Shown here: positions 49,018 through 58,428 of the stretch, in pieces
Position numbering within the stretch: the first letter of the stretch is position 1
Layout of the letters: each line of letters starts with the position of its first letter
Assembly (NCBI RefSeq): GCF_007830455.1
Contig: NZ_VLLB01000012.1
Coordinates: 1 to 64,000, forward strand
Length of the DNA stretch: 64,000 nt
Reading direction: 5' to 3'
Source: Pseudoduganella lurida
GTDB lineage: Bacteria > Pseudomonadota > Gammaproteobacteria > Burkholderiales > Burkholderiaceae_D
Position numbers and translations under genes: made by a program
Notes under the pieces: model-generated
The model's input: the letters and a program-made list of their open reading frames with translations, nothing else
Database searches by the model: none
Told to the model about the DNA's origin: nothing

Positions 49018-50724
49018 CTAGCCGGCCGCCGCCTCGGCATCGAACTCCGCATCGAGTTCCTCGGCCGTGGTGCCCGGCACCAGCGCCTGCAGCTGTTCGA
49101 CCAGCAGGGCGAACCGCTGCTGGCCCGGTGCCAGTTTGTCGACGTGCATCAGCACCGCGTTCGCCTCCAGCATCAGCGCCTCGTCGTGGCCGCTGTGCTG
49201 CATCAGGTTGATCAGCATCTGCGCCGAGTTGAACAGGATGCGCATATTGTCCGGCAGCCGCGCGCGCGATTCGCGCATCCACGCCACCGCTTCCACCAGC
49301 TTGCCGGTCTTCCACAGCAGTACGCCCTGGTTCATCACCTCGGACGCTTCCTTGCGCGCGACCGCGATCAGGTCGACGCCCTCCTCGCTCATGCGCGCCC
49401 GGTCGAACAGGCGCTGTACTTCGTCCACCAGCACCTGGTTGTCGTGGTTGTTGCGCACCACGTGGCACAGCAGCTCGACCGGTGCCTCCTTCACGCCCAC
49501 CGCGAACAGAAGCGTGGCCATCTCGATGCAGATGGCCGTTGGCGGCCGCTCCGGATCCTTCTCCAGCAGCGCCGCCAGCTCGTCGCCGGACTTGCGAGCG
49601 CGGCGGAAATCACCGCTCTCGTGGAAGACCAGGCCTTCGGTGATCTTGCTGCGCAGGAGTACGTGTTCGTCGGTGAAATCGCGCTGCGCCACGGCCAGCA
49701 GGCGCAGCGCCTCCTTCGTGTCGCCCTTCATGCCGCACACGCGCGCCATGCCCAGGTAGGCATCGACGGTGCGGCGGATCGAGTACTCGCCGATCGCCAT
49801 GCACTTGCGGAACGCATGCTCGGCCAGCGGGATATTGCCGATGCGGAGCGCCGCGTTGCCCAGGCTGCGCTGGCGCGGCACGGAGTTCGGCGACAGCTTG
49901 GCCGCCTTGCCCAGCACGTCGCAGGCATCCTCGTGGCGGCCCATCAGCTCGAGCGCATGGGCCAGCTGGTCGTAGGCGTCGATATAGAAACGGTTTTCCG
50001 CGATCACGGCCTGGAACATCTGGCGTGCCACCTCATGGTCGCCATTGGCGAGGCGGATCCTGCCCAGGCCCGCGCGGGCCCAGTTGAACTCGCGCTCCTC
50101 CAGCAGGCGTTCGTAGACGAGGCGCGCCTTTTCCGTTTCGCCGGCCTTCAGCAGCAGCGTGGCCTTCATGCGCATCAGGTCGATCTCGTGCACCTTGTGC
50201 CGGGCGATCTGCGCGTCGCACAGCTTGGCCGCGCGCAGGTAGTCCTTCTCGATGTAGGCCGCGTCGATCTGCTGGAAGATCTGCTTCTTGTGCCACACCC
50301 GGTTCAGCCGCGTGAGCATCACGCCTTCCGTGATCGGCTTGATGATGTAGGCATCCGGCTGGTGTTCGGCCGCCCCCATCACGGATTCCACGCTCTTCTC
50401 GGCCGACACCATCAGCCACACGCTGCTGGGGACCATCAGGTTGCGCACGCGCGCTTCCTCCAGCACCTGCTGGCCGTTCTTGCCCTCGCCCAGGTTGAAG
50501 TCGCACAGCACCACGTCGTAGTGCAGGCGCGCGAGCAGCGTCATCGCCTCGCCACCGGACGAAGCCTGGTCGATGTGCCGCGCCCCCAGGTTGCGCAGCG
50601 CCTCGCGCAGCAACTGGCGGATGCCGACGAAATCGTCGACCACCAGGTAGCGCTTCTCGCTCCAGTCCACGCTGGCGATCTCCGCCACCGGGGCGCCGCT
50701 CGCGGTGATGTAGGTGCTGGTCAT
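49018..50724 (-). CDS. Response regulator with TPR output (REC-TPR)
   Basis: The 568-residue protein has a receiver domain (about 24-145; Asp30-Asp31, phosphoacceptor Asp75 in CDFNLGEG, Lys in YIIKP), then many TPR-like helical repeats (about 150-540; for example ARAGLGRIRLANGDHEVARQMF). There is no DNA-binding or enzymatic domain, so output should go through protein contacts. It lies 28 bases downstream of a histidine kinase gene on the same strand, its likely partner. Confidence 0.9.
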   Translation of the reverse strand: MTSTYITASGAPVAEIASVDWSEKRYLVVDDFVGIRQLLREALRNLGARHIDQASSGGEAMTLLARLHYDVVLCDFNLGEGKNGQQVLEEARVRNLMVPSSVWLMVSAEKSVESVMGAAEHQPDAYIIKPITEGVMLTRLNRVWHKKQIFQQIDAAYIEKDYLRAAKLCDAQIARHKVHEIDLMRMKATLLLKAGETEKARLVYERLLEEREFNWARAGLGRIRLANGDHEVARQMFQAVIAENRFYIDAYDQLAHALELMGRHEDACDVLGKAAKLSPNSVPRQRSLGNAALRIGNIPLAEHAFRKCMAIGEYSIRRTVDAYLGMARVCGMKGDTKEALRLLAVAQRDFTDEHVLLRSKITEGLVFHESGDFRRARKSGDELAALLEKDPERPPTAICIEMATLLFAVGVKEAPVELLCHVVRNNHDNQVLVDEVQRLFDRARMSEEGVDLIAVARKEASEVMNQGVLLWKTGKLVEAVAWMRESRARLPDNMRILFNSAQMLINLMQHSGHDEALMLEANAVLMHVDKLAPGQQRFALLVEQLQALVPGTTAEELDAEFDAEAAAG

Positions 50725-50752
50725 GGCGTCACCGGAATCATCATGGCAAGGG

Positions 50753-51478
50753 TCATGGCAAAACCAGCACGAAGCGGCCGCCGCCCAGCGGTCCGCCATT
50801 CTCCAGCCCGATGCTGCCGATGACGTCACTACCGCCAGCGTGACGGCGCCGGTGCATCTTCGCCACTTCGCTGGCAAAGAACAGTCCCAGGCCACTGCTG
50901 TTGGTGAGGAAGTTCACGCCCTGGCCCACCGCCGCGCCGGCCTGCAGCATCGACGGCGGGAAGCCCATGCCGTTGTCCTCCACGGTGCATTCCAGCAGCC
51001 CGTCGCGCTCGAAGATGGCCAGGCGGATGCGGTCGCGCGTGTAGCGCACGGCGTTGTGGATCGCGTGCGCCAGCACGCCGATGACGAGGTCTTCGTCCAG
51101 TGTCCACAGCAGGTCCGGCGGGAAGTCGACTTCCAGCGTCACGCCCTTCGACGCCAGCAGCACGCGCGCCTGGCTGGCCACCTGCTGCACCAGCTCCTGC
51201 ACGGGCACCGTGTTCGGGTCGAACGGATACGTCGGCTTGCCCACCTCCTTGTACAGCGCCAGCAGCTGCATCAGGTTGTCGGACAGGCGGCGCGTCTGGT
51301 ACAGCATGTGCGCCAGTTGCGGGTAGGCGGGATCTTCGGCCGGCGCGCCGGGCGCGGCCGGCCGGTCGAGCAGGTTCTCCAGCGTGCCGCCCAGCACGCT
51401 GATGGAATTCTTCATGTCGTGCACCGTGGAAGCCAGGAACACGAACAGCTCGGGGGAACCGCCTTGATCTTCCGTCAT
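50753..51478 (-). CDS. Sensor histidine kinase, compact
   Basis: The 241-residue protein is a minimal kinase: an H-box-like ASTVHDMKNSISVLGG with His20, then the ATPase with HAIHNAVRYT, EDNGMGFP and SGLGLFFASEVAKMH. It lacks membrane spans or a sensor domain, so its signal must come from another protein. The ATG at 51478 follows GGAG. It is followed by the REC-TPR gene, with which it probably forms a two-component pair. Confidence 0.9.
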   Translation of the reverse strand: MTEDQGGSPELFVFLASTVHDMKNSISVLGGTLENLLDRPAAPGAPAEDPAYPQLAHMLYQTRRLSDNLMQLLALYKEVGKPTYPFDPNTVPVQELVQQVASQARVLLASKGVTLEVDFPPDLLWTLDEDLVIGVLAHAIHNAVRYTRDRIRLAIFERDGLLECTVEDNGMGFPPSMLQAGAAVGQGVNFLTNSSGLGLFFASEVAKMHRRRHAGGSDVIGSIGLENGGPLGGGRFVLVLP

Positions 51479-51585
51479 CACTCCGCCGTTTGCGCTGTTA
51501 CGCCTGATTACAGAGCGGCAATTATATCGGCGCACTCCCGGGAAACCGGACTTTGTGGCGCAAATCGCAAGCGATTCGGCCACAT

Positions 51586-53256
51586 TTATGGCGCGCCTGC
51601 GACACTCCGGCGCCGCGCCTTCAGCAGGAAGCGCCCGGGATCGAGCGCTGCGACGAGCGTCGCTTCCAGCGGCGGCGCCGCGCCTTCCAGCTGGGAGGCC
51701 AGCAGTTCGGCCGCCAGCGGTGCCCAGATCAGGCCGCGCGACGCATAGCCCAGCAGGCCGTGCAGGTTCGGATGGCGCGGCACGTCGCGCAGGCGCTCGG
51801 GCTGGCCCGGCGCGGCGTGATCGGGCAGCGCGCCCACCAGCGGCAGGCGGTCCGGCGCCATGCAGCGCAGGCCCACGCGGCCGGCCAGCGGCGGCTCGGC
51901 CGGCAGCCGTGCCGCGCCCAGGATGTCACGCGCGCGTTCCAGGTTCTCCCGCTGGCTGGCCGGGTCCAGCGCGCGGTCGGCGCTCTTGTCGTAGGTGGCG
52001 CCGACGCTGACGATGCCGTCCACGGCCGGCGTCATGTAGGCCTCGCGGCACACGACCAGCGGCAGGTGCGGCGCGTCGTCCGCCGGCAGGTGCGTGACCT
52101 GGCCGCGCATCGTGTACAGCGGCAGGCCGGCCGTCTGCGCCAGGTCCATCGCGCCGGCGCCATTGGCGACGATCACATGCGCGCCCGCGGCGATCACGGT
52201 GCCGTCGGCGCTCATCACGAGCCAGCGCTCGCCGGCCCGTTCCAGCCGGATCGCTTCTGCGTGAAAGACACGCTGCAAGCGCGCACCGCAGGCGGCCAGC
52301 ATGGCGCGGCACACGGAAGCCGGGTTGGCCCAGCCGCCCTGCGCGAACAGCCAGGCACCGTGCGGCGTGCCGGAGCCCAGCAGCCGCGACGCCGCTGCGG
52401 CATCGAGCCAGCGCACGTATTCGTCCGGATAGCGCCACGCCTCGGCGACCTCCTTCTGCAACGCCGCGTGTTCGGCATCGCGCGCCAGTTGCAGCACGCC
52501 GCACTCTTCGCCAAGGATCGGTGCGCTGCCATCGGCAGCCATACCGCCCAGCGCCCCCCAGCGGCGCAGCGCGTAGAGGTAGGCGGCGCGGGTCAGCCGC
52601 GTGGGCAGATTGTCGTCGCGCGACAGCAGCGGCATGAAGATGCCGGCGCGGTTGCCGGAGGCTTCCTGTGCGGGTTCTGCGTGGCGCTCGACCAGCGTGA
52701 CGTCCCAGCCCCGCGCGCACAGGCGCTCGCAGGCCGCGGCACCGGCCACGCCGGCACCGATGACGACCGCGCTGCGCACCGGCGGCGCGGGCCGTGGCGG
52801 CTGCGGCTTGCGGCTCGTGTAGCGGGCCTGCAGCGGAGCGGTTGCGGCCTCCCACGAAAAGCCGGCGGCGCGCAGGCTGCGGCGCCAGTCCTCGTCGCCC
52901 GGGCAGGTGACCAGCCGCGCATCGGGCACGGCCAGGCGTGCCAGCGCGCGCAGTGCCGGCAGTGGGAAGGGCACGATGAATTCATCCACCCGCGCCGCAA
53001 GCTCGGCGAGCAGCGTGTCGACGGGGCCGATCGCCACGTCGAGGACCGTGCGGCCATCATCGAGTTCGATGCGGTGCAGGCCCGGCACGGCGGTCGGCCA
53101 GTGCGATGCCAGTTGCGCCGGTGCCGGCGGGAGGTGATCGAACAGCGCGATGTAGTGCAGCCGGCCGCCCTCCCCGCGCGCCTGCGCGAAATGTGCGAAA
53201 TGGGCGCCGTCGCCGAAGCCCAGGTCGAGGATGACGCGGTCAGCCAAGGCGCGCAC
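51586..53256 (-). CDS. mnmC: MnmC-like tRNA modification protein with shortened methyltransferase domain (GTG start)
   Basis: The protein of about 556 residues has an N-terminal domain of about 190 residues (LADRVILDLGFGDGAHFAHFAQ), which resembles the MnmC methyltransferase but starts at the SAM motif and lacks the usual preceding 60 or so residues. The FAD-dependent oxidase domain begins at about 205 (AVVIGAGVAGAAACERLCARG) and is complete. MnmC oxidises and methylates the cmnm5 group of U34 in some tRNAs. The methyltransferase part may be inactive. I place the start at GTG 53256, overlapping the tag stop by 17 bases; no upstream start gives family-like sequence. Confidence 0.8.
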   Translation of the reverse strand: MRALADRVILDLGFGDGAHFAHFAQARGEGGRLHYIALFDHLPPAPAQLASHWPTAVPGLHRIELDDGRTVLDVAIGPVDTLLAELAARVDEFIVPFPLPALRALARLAVPDARLVTCPGDEDWRRSLRAAGFSWEAATAPLQARYTSRKPQPPRPAPPVRSAVVIGAGVAGAAACERLCARGWDVTLVERHAEPAQEASGNRAGIFMPLLSRDDNLPTRLTRAAYLYALRRWGALGGMAADGSAPILGEECGVLQLARDAEHAALQKEVAEAWRYPDEYVRWLDAAAASRLLGSGTPHGAWLFAQGGWANPASVCRAMLAACGARLQRVFHAEAIRLERAGERWLVMSADGTVIAAGAHVIVANGAGAMDLAQTAGLPLYTMRGQVTHLPADDAPHLPLVVCREAYMTPAVDGIVSVGATYDKSADRALDPASQRENLERARDILGAARLPAEPPLAGRVGLRCMAPDRLPLVGALPDHAAPGQPERLRDVPRHPNLHGLLGYASRGLIWAPLAAELLASQLEGAAPPLEATLVAALDPGRFLLKARRRSVAGAP

Positions 53257-53818
53257 ACTCCTCGTGGCGGAAGCAGGCGGCATCGTGGTCGTTGACGATT
53301 CCGATGCCCTGGAGGTAGGCGTAGACGATCGTCGAACCGACGAACTTGAAGCCCCGCCTGGCCAGGTCCTTCGAGATGCGGTCGGAGAGGTCCGTTTTCG
53401 CGGGACGGTCGGCCGGCGTGGCGATGTGGTTGCACAGGGGCTTCCCCTCCACCCAGTCCCACAGGTAGCCATCGAGCGTCTGCCCTGCCTCGCGCAGCCG
53501 CAGGTAGGCCTGCGCATTGGTGATCGCCGCGGCGACCTTCAGCCGGTTGCGCACGATGCCGGGATCGGCCAGCAGCGCCGCCACCTTGTCCGGTCCATAG
53601 GCGGCGATCTTCACGGGGTCCCAGCCGTCGAAGGCCAGGCGGTAGGTGGCGCGCTTGTTGAGGATGGTCTCCCACGACAGCCCGGCCTGCGCGCCTTCCA
53701 GGTTCAGCATCTCGAACAGGCGCCCTTCGTCATGGCATGGCACGCCCCACTCCTCGTCGTGGTAGGCGAGATAGCGGGGGTTGGCCGGATTGGCCCAGGT
53801 GCAGCGGACGATGGACAT
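53240..53818 (-). CDS. tag: DNA-3-methyladenine glycosylase I
   Basis: The 192-residue protein starts MSIVRCTWANPANPRYLAYHDEEWG, the Tag family signature, and contains EGAQAGLSWETILNKR and the C-terminal zinc-binding HDAACFRHEEC. Tag removes 3-methyladenine from alkylated DNA. The gene overlaps mnmC by 17 bases, so the pair is probably co-transcribed. Confidence 0.95.
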   Translation of the reverse strand: MSIVRCTWANPANPRYLAYHDEEWGVPCHDEGRLFEMLNLEGAQAGLSWETILNKRATYRLAFDGWDPVKIAAYGPDKVAALLADPGIVRNRLKVAAAITNAQAYLRLREAGQTLDGYLWDWVEGKPLCNHIATPADRPAKTDLSDRISKDLARRGFKFVGSTIVYAYLQGIGIVNDHDAACFRHEECARLG

Positions 53819-53883
53819 GGCGGGATCCGTGGACGAAAGCCGCCAGTATAGAGGCTGGGCGCGCGCCCGCCGCGGCGGGCGGC

Positions 53884-55248
53884 TTACAGTTCGAGCCGCG
53901 CGACGGCCGCCACGAGGGCGTCATAGCAGGCCGGATCGAGCGCCGTGCCGACCGTCTTGCCCATCATTTCGAGCGCCTGCGGGATCGGGATGGCGCCGCG
54001 GTACGGGCGCTCGGCCGTGATCGCATCGAAGATATCGGCCGTGGTGATGATGCGCGTCTCCAGCGGGATGTCGACCGCATGCAGGCCGCGCGGATAGCCG
54101 GTGCCATCGAGCTTCTCGTGGTGCGCGCCGGCGATGCGGGCCAGCTCGCGGAAGGCGCCGATGCGGCCCAGGATCGTTTCCGTGTATTCGGCATGCAGGC
54201 GCACCGCTTCCCACTCGGCGCGGTCGAGCGAGCCGGCCTTGTCCAGCACGCTGTTGCTGACGCCCAGCTTGCCCACGTCGTGCAGCACGGCGCCGCGGCG
54301 CAGCCAGCGGCGGTCGCCTTCGGACATGCCCAGCTGCTCGGCGATCATGTCCGTGTACAGCGCAACCCGGGCACTGTGCCCGCTGGTGTACGGGCTTTTC
54401 GAATCGACCACCTGGCCGAAGGCGGTGGCGATATCGTCGAGGTAGTCTTCGTCCAGCGGCACCGCGTGGCCGGACGGCTCCAGCGCCCGCACGGCCGCGT
54501 CCACGTCCGGGGAGGCCAGCACGCGCCAGAATGCTTCATCGGCCGCGATGGCATCGAAGGCCGCCACCAGTGCCGGATCGAACCACTGGCCGGACCGGGC
54601 GCGCGCTTCACGCAGGGCCGCCGCACGGCCGTCGGCGGTATGGAACACGTCGATCACCTGGGCCAGCAGAGCGATGCGCGCATACAGCGGAATCGCTTCG
54701 CCCGTCAGGCCGTCGGGCCGGCCGCCGCCATCGAAATGCTCGTCGAGGCTGTAGATGCCGTTCGCCACGCCGTCGGAAAAACGCAGCAGGCGGGCGATGT
54801 CCGCGCCCCGTTGGCAGCGCGTGGCGATCAGTTCGTCGGTGATGCGCTTGCCGTCGCGCAGGATGGTCAGCACGCCGCGGAAGCGCTCGGCCAGGCCGGC
54901 GTTCAGGCCGGTGTGCTTGAGCACGAACGCCAGCACCTGCGGCAGGCTGGTGCCGATCGTCTTGAACTCGCGCTTGAAGGACAGGTCGTCCGTCAGGTAC
55001 AGCTCGCAGATGCGCGCCGCATTGCTGCTGCAGCCCAGGTCCTTCAGCAGCAGCGTGTAATACAGCTCCCACAGTTCATGCTGCGTCATGCCGGCGTGCC
55101 GGCCGATCGCCATGCCGATCCAGCAGGCGCGTACGCAGTGCCCGGCGGGCTGGCCTTCGGTGATGTCGAGCGCATAGCTGAGCGCGCCGATCAGTTCGGA
55201 GAGCTGCAGCGACGATGCCTGGGGCTGGCCGGGATGGGAAAGTTTCAT
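53884..55248 (-). CDS. HD-GYP domain phosphodiesterase with degenerate second HD-like domain
   Basis: The 454-residue protein has an N-terminal HD-like region (about 20-230, HCVRACWIGMAIGRH) that lacks a clear HD pair, and a C-terminal HD-GYP domain with VLHDVGKLG and HHEKLDGTGYPRGL intact, ending with ADIFDAITAERPY. It should break down cyclic di-GMP. There is no receiver domain or membrane span. The ATG at 55248 starts family-like sequence. It lies in its own transcription unit. Confidence 0.9.
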   Translation of the reverse strand: MKLSHPGQPQASSLQLSELIGALSYALDITEGQPAGHCVRACWIGMAIGRHAGMTQHELWELYYTLLLKDLGCSSNAARICELYLTDDLSFKREFKTIGTSLPQVLAFVLKHTGLNAGLAERFRGVLTILRDGKRITDELIATRCQRGADIARLLRFSDGVANGIYSLDEHFDGGGRPDGLTGEAIPLYARIALLAQVIDVFHTADGRAAALREARARSGQWFDPALVAAFDAIAADEAFWRVLASPDVDAAVRALEPSGHAVPLDEDYLDDIATAFGQVVDSKSPYTSGHSARVALYTDMIAEQLGMSEGDRRWLRRGAVLHDVGKLGVSNSVLDKAGSLDRAEWEAVRLHAEYTETILGRIGAFRELARIAGAHHEKLDGTGYPRGLHAVDIPLETRIITTADIFDAITAERPYRGAIPIPQALEMMGKTVGTALDPACYDALVAAVARLEL

Positions 55249-55424
55249 TGCACACCAGAGTGTAGACGTACGGAAACTTATTGTACGTGCGGCGGTGCGC
55301 GGCGGCACGCCGGGTGCCGACTTTTTGCCGCGCCGCGCAACACTCGGGACGGAAAGTTGGCCGTAATGTCATCCTGGCTTTGCACCGAAGGTAAGATGAC
55401 GTTTCGTCATCTGCGGAGGTGTAC

Positions 55425-55898
55425 ATGCAATTCGAAGCACGCCTGGAATGGCAGCGCAACGGCCATCCCTTCCTGGACCAGAAATACAGCCGCGCCCACG
55501 AGTGGGTCTTCGATGGCGGCCTGCGCGTGCCGGCGTCGTCGTCGCCGCTGTCGGTGCCGCTGCCGATGTCGGTGGCCGACAATGTCGATCCCGAGGAAGC
55601 GCTGGTGGCCGCCGTGTCCAGCTGCCACATGCTGTTCTTCCTGTCGATCGCGGCAAAGAAGGGCCATACGGTCGAAAGCTACATCGACAACGCCGTGGGC
55701 CTGCTGGAAAAGCTGCCGAACGGCCGGCTGGGGATGACGAACATCACGCTGCGCCCGGACATCGCGTTTGCCGGCATGGCGTGGCCCAGCGAGGAGGAGA
55801 TCGCGGCCATCCACCACGAGGCGCATGACAAGTGCTACATCGCCAACTCGCTGCGCTCGGAGATCACGATCGAACCGGCCATCGAGCCCGAGCAGTAG
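55425..55898 (+). CDS. OsmC/Ohr-family peroxidase-like protein
   Basis: The 157-residue protein begins MQFEARLEWQRNGHPFLDQK. The OsmC fold has its peroxidatic cysteine in AAVSSCHMLFFLS (about Cys66) and the resolving cysteine in HDKCYIANSLRSE (about Cys138). The family reduces organic hydroperoxides. I chose the ATG at 55425, with GGAGG six bases upstream, rather than a GTG six bases earlier. Confidence 0.92.
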   Translation: MQFEARLEWQRNGHPFLDQKYSRAHEWVFDGGLRVPASSSPLSVPLPMSVADNVDPEEALVAAVSSCHMLFFLSIAAKKGHTVESYIDNAVGLLEKLPNGRLGMTNITLRPDIAFAGMAWPSEEEIAAIHHEAHDKCYIANSLRSEITIEPAIEPEQ

Positions 55899-55901
55899 GC
55901 G

Positions 55902-55930
55902 AAAAAAAGGCCCCGGCCGGAGCCGGAGCC
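55902..55930 (-). terminator. Terminator of the DUF4142 gene
   Basis: On the minus strand GGCTCCGG and CCGGGGCC pair (one G-T wobble), followed by seven T. It lies 47 bases after the DUF4142 stop, and just past the OsmC stop on the other strand. Confidence 0.7.
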
Positions 55931-55976
55931 TGTCTGCGGCGAGCGCTGCGCGCGCCGCGCTCACTTGCTCACTTGC

Positions 55977-56627
55977 TTACTTGGTTGGATTCGCCGGGCT
56001 GGCCGGGTTGTCCGTATTGCCGCTCGACTGCTGCTGCGTGCCGATCTTGTCCTTGTTCATCGGCATGGCGGAGCCGCCCGTGCTGCCGCTGTCGCTCATG
56101 CCCGAGCTCTTGCCCTTCATGCCGGCAGCCAGCTTCTCGACGTGGCCCATGTGCTGGTCGATGGTCGGCTGCAGCTTGGCGGCCAGGCCCTTGACGTCCG
56201 CATCCTTGGCGCTCTTCTGGGTCTTCACGACCAGCGCATGCGCCTCCTTGTGGCTCTTCACGCCGGCCATGTCGATATAGGCCTTGTCGAATTTGTCGGC
56301 CGGGGTGGCTTCCAGTTTCTTCGCCATGGCCTTGTGCTTGGCATCCGGCTCGCTCGGCAGCGTGACGTTCTTGGCCTGCGCCACGGCCTTCACTTCGTCC
56401 AGGCCCTTGCCGTGGTCATCGACCATCTGCTGGGCAAATGCCTTCACTTCCGCGTTCTGCGATTTCTGCAGCGCGATCTTGCCTGCATCGACTTCCGCCA
56501 TGTTGGCGATCGCCATGTCCTTCAGCGCCTTTTCATCGGCTTTCGCCAGCGATTGTGCATAAGCCGTGCCCATGCCCATCAGGACGGCGAGCAGCGGTAC
56601 AGCCAGGTATTTCTTTGCCTTGTTCAT
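55977..56627 (-). CDS. DUF4142 family exported protein
   Basis: The 216-residue protein has a signal peptide (residues 1-24, VLMGMGTAYA) and a helical DUF4142 domain (about 30-170; DMAIANMAEVDAGKIALQKSQNAEVKAFAQQMVDDH, a ferritin-like pattern). The tail is low-complexity, Ser/Gly/Asn/Pro-rich. The function is unknown; relatives are often stress-induced. The start follows GGGAGAAAAC. Confidence 0.9.
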   Translation of the reverse strand: MNKAKKYLAVPLLAVLMGMGTAYAQSLAKADEKALKDMAIANMAEVDAGKIALQKSQNAEVKAFAQQMVDDHGKGLDEVKAVAQAKNVTLPSEPDAKHKAMAKKLEATPADKFDKAYIDMAGVKSHKEAHALVVKTQKSAKDADVKGLAAKLQPTIDQHMGHVEKLAAGMKGKSSGMSDSGSTGGSAMPMNKDKIGTQQQSSGNTDNPASPANPTK

Positions 56628-56809
56628 GTTTTCTCCCTGTATCTTCCAAACTGCCAATATGCAACAAGTAACCGCAGCATCGATTCGCTGCAGCAATAAA
56701 ATTGCCGCTTCCAGAACCCTTATTATTTTTTTAAGTTTAGAAATGCATTCTACGGGCGTCGATGGAAGAGTGACGCACTACAGGGAAAAGTTTGCAAATG
56801 GAATGAAAA

Positions 56810-56830
56810 CCGGCCGCGCGAGGCGGCCGG
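56810..56830 (-). terminator. Terminator of the HxlR-family gene
   Basis: CCGGCCGC and GCGGCCGG form a perfect 8-bp stem with a five-base loop. On the minus strand a short T run (TTTT) follows. It lies 25 bases after the HxlR stop. Confidence 0.65.
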
Positions 56831-56855
56831 CAAGGTAGAGCACGGTGCCGAAAGA

Positions 56856-57374
56856 TCAGTTGGCGCTGGAATGCTTCACGAACGGCACGCGCTGGCTGGC
56901 TTCACGCAGGCGGGTACGCATCAGTTCCGGTGCGGCCGGACCGGGGGCGAACATGTAGTCCTCGTCGCTGATGGTGCGGCCGCTGCGGGCATCGACCAGG
57001 ATCTGCTCGGCGGGCTGGCCCGTTTCCCGGTGCACCACCAGCAGGCTGGCGCCTTCCGGCGCCAGGTGCTCGTTGCCCCAGGCCACGAAGGCCAGCAGCA
57101 CGGGCTTGAAGGCCCGGCCCTTCTCCGTGAGCAGGTACTCATAACGGGGCGGCCGGGCGCTGTACTGGCGCTTCTCCATCAGGCCGCCCGCCACCAGCCC
57201 GGCCAGCCGCCGGGTCAGCATGTTCGGGGCGATCTTCAGGCTTTTCTCGAACTCGTCGAAACGGGTCAGGCCGTAGAACGCATCGCGCAGGATGAGGATG
57301 CTCCACCATTCGCCTACCTTCCCGAGGCTGCGCGCGATCGGGCATGGCATCTGGCCAAAGTCGGTATGCTTCAT
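56856..57374 (-). CDS. HxlR-family transcriptional regulator
   Basis: The 172-residue protein has the HxlR winged-helix domain: CPIARSLGKVGEWWSILILRDAFYG (about 10-35), RFDEFEKSLKIAPNMLTRRLAGLV and YEYLLTEKGRAFKPVL. A single cysteine (Cys11) in MPCPIARS sits where redox-sensing HxlR proteins have theirs. The C-terminal 60 residues are longer than usual. GGAGGAATA precedes the ATG at 57374. Its target is unknown. Confidence 0.92.
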   Translation of the reverse strand: MKHTDFGQMPCPIARSLGKVGEWWSILILRDAFYGLTRFDEFEKSLKIAPNMLTRRLAGLVAGGLMEKRQYSARPPRYEYLLTEKGRAFKPVLLAFVAWGNEHLAPEGASLLVVHRETGQPAEQILVDARSGRTISDEDYMFAPGPAAPELMRTRLREASQRVPFVKHSSAN

Positions 57375-57639
57375 TATTCCTCCACAAGTGTTCAAATAAA
57401 AATCGAACGTGCGCAACAGGCTCTGTTTTACCCCATAAATTAGCGCCGGAAACTATCGAATAATCACCGACTGCTTAAAAGATCAGAGCGTGCGACACAT
57501 GATCCGGCAATACCGGCAAGTCCTTGATTTCACACGTTTGCGCGCCGAGAAAAAACCATCGCGCGAGGAGAAAACGGTCAGCGGGCCTTATATGCAGGCA
57601 TAATGCGAAGGCATAATCAAACGTCGTTTTTTAGCCCTC

Positions 57640-58428
57640 ATGTACCTGACCACCGATGCCACCGTGCGCGACATTCTGATCGTGGATGATTCCGCGTTCG
57701 AACAGCGCATGCTGGCCGACCTGCTCAGCGAAATGCCGTACCGCGTGGCCGTCGCCTTCAATGGCGAGCAGGGCTACCGGCTGGCCCAGGCACGCCGGCC
57801 GGACCTGATCCTGCTGGACGTGCGCATGCCCGACATGGACGGCTATGCCTGCTGCCGGCTGCTGAAGGCCAATCCCGCCACGCGCGACATTCCGATCATC
57901 TTCGTCAGCGGCATCGATTCGGCGCAGGAGCGCATCAAGGGCCTGCAGCTGGGCGGCGTGGATTTCGTCAGCAAGCCTTTCACGCCGGGCGAACTGGCCG
58001 CGCGCATCCATGTGCACCTGAACCTGATGCGGCGTCCCGACGCCATGTCCGTCCCGGGCAGCGAGCCGGCCACCTCGCCCGATCCGGAAGCGGTGACGGT
58101 GCGCGCGGCGATGCGCCTGATCGCCGACAACCTGGGCGCCCTGCCCGCGCTGGCCGAGATCGCCCGCAGCGTGGGCACCTACCGCGAAAAACTCAGCCAG
58201 CAGTTCCGCACCCACACGGGGCAGACGGTGTTTGCCTTCGTGCGCGAACAGCGCATCACGCGCGCCATGCAGCTGCTGAAGGAAACCGACTTCGACGTGC
58301 AGCACATCGCCCAGCTGGTGGGCTTCCGCAGCGCCGCCAACTTTGCCACTGCCTTCCGCGCCCGCACCGGCCAGTCGCCCAGCGCCTACCGCGTCGGCGG
58401 CACGGCGGGCGACCACCAGACCTCCTAG
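57640..58428 (+). CDS. Response regulator with AraC-type DNA-binding domain
   Basis: The 262-residue protein has a receiver domain (about 8-130; Asp16-Asp17, phosphoacceptor Asp60, Lys in FVSKPF) and an AraC-type double helix-turn-helix (about 155-255; LAEIARSVGTYREKLSQQF and IAQLVGFRSAANFATAFRARTGQSPSAYR). It should bind DNA when phosphorylated. No kinase is next to it. The upstream 265-base gap has a direct repeat AGGCATAAT (near 57594-57615). Confidence 0.92.
   Translation: MYLTTDATVRDILIVDDSAFEQRMLADLLSEMPYRVAVAFNGEQGYRLAQARRPDLILLDVRMPDMDGYACCRLLKANPATRDIPIIFVSGIDSAQERIKGLQLGGVDFVSKPFTPGELAARIHVHLNLMRRPDAMSVPGSEPATSPDPEAVTVRAAMRLIADNLGALPALAEIARSVGTYREKLSQQFRTHTGQTVFAFVREQRITRAMQLLKETDFDVQHIAQLVGFRSAANFATAFRARTGQSPSAYRVGGTAGDHQTS

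Noticed and set aside
53257-53517. Longer N-terminus for MnmC within the tag gene
   Set aside because: The extra residues are Arg/Thr/Ser-rich shadow of tag and do not resemble the missing MnmC segment.
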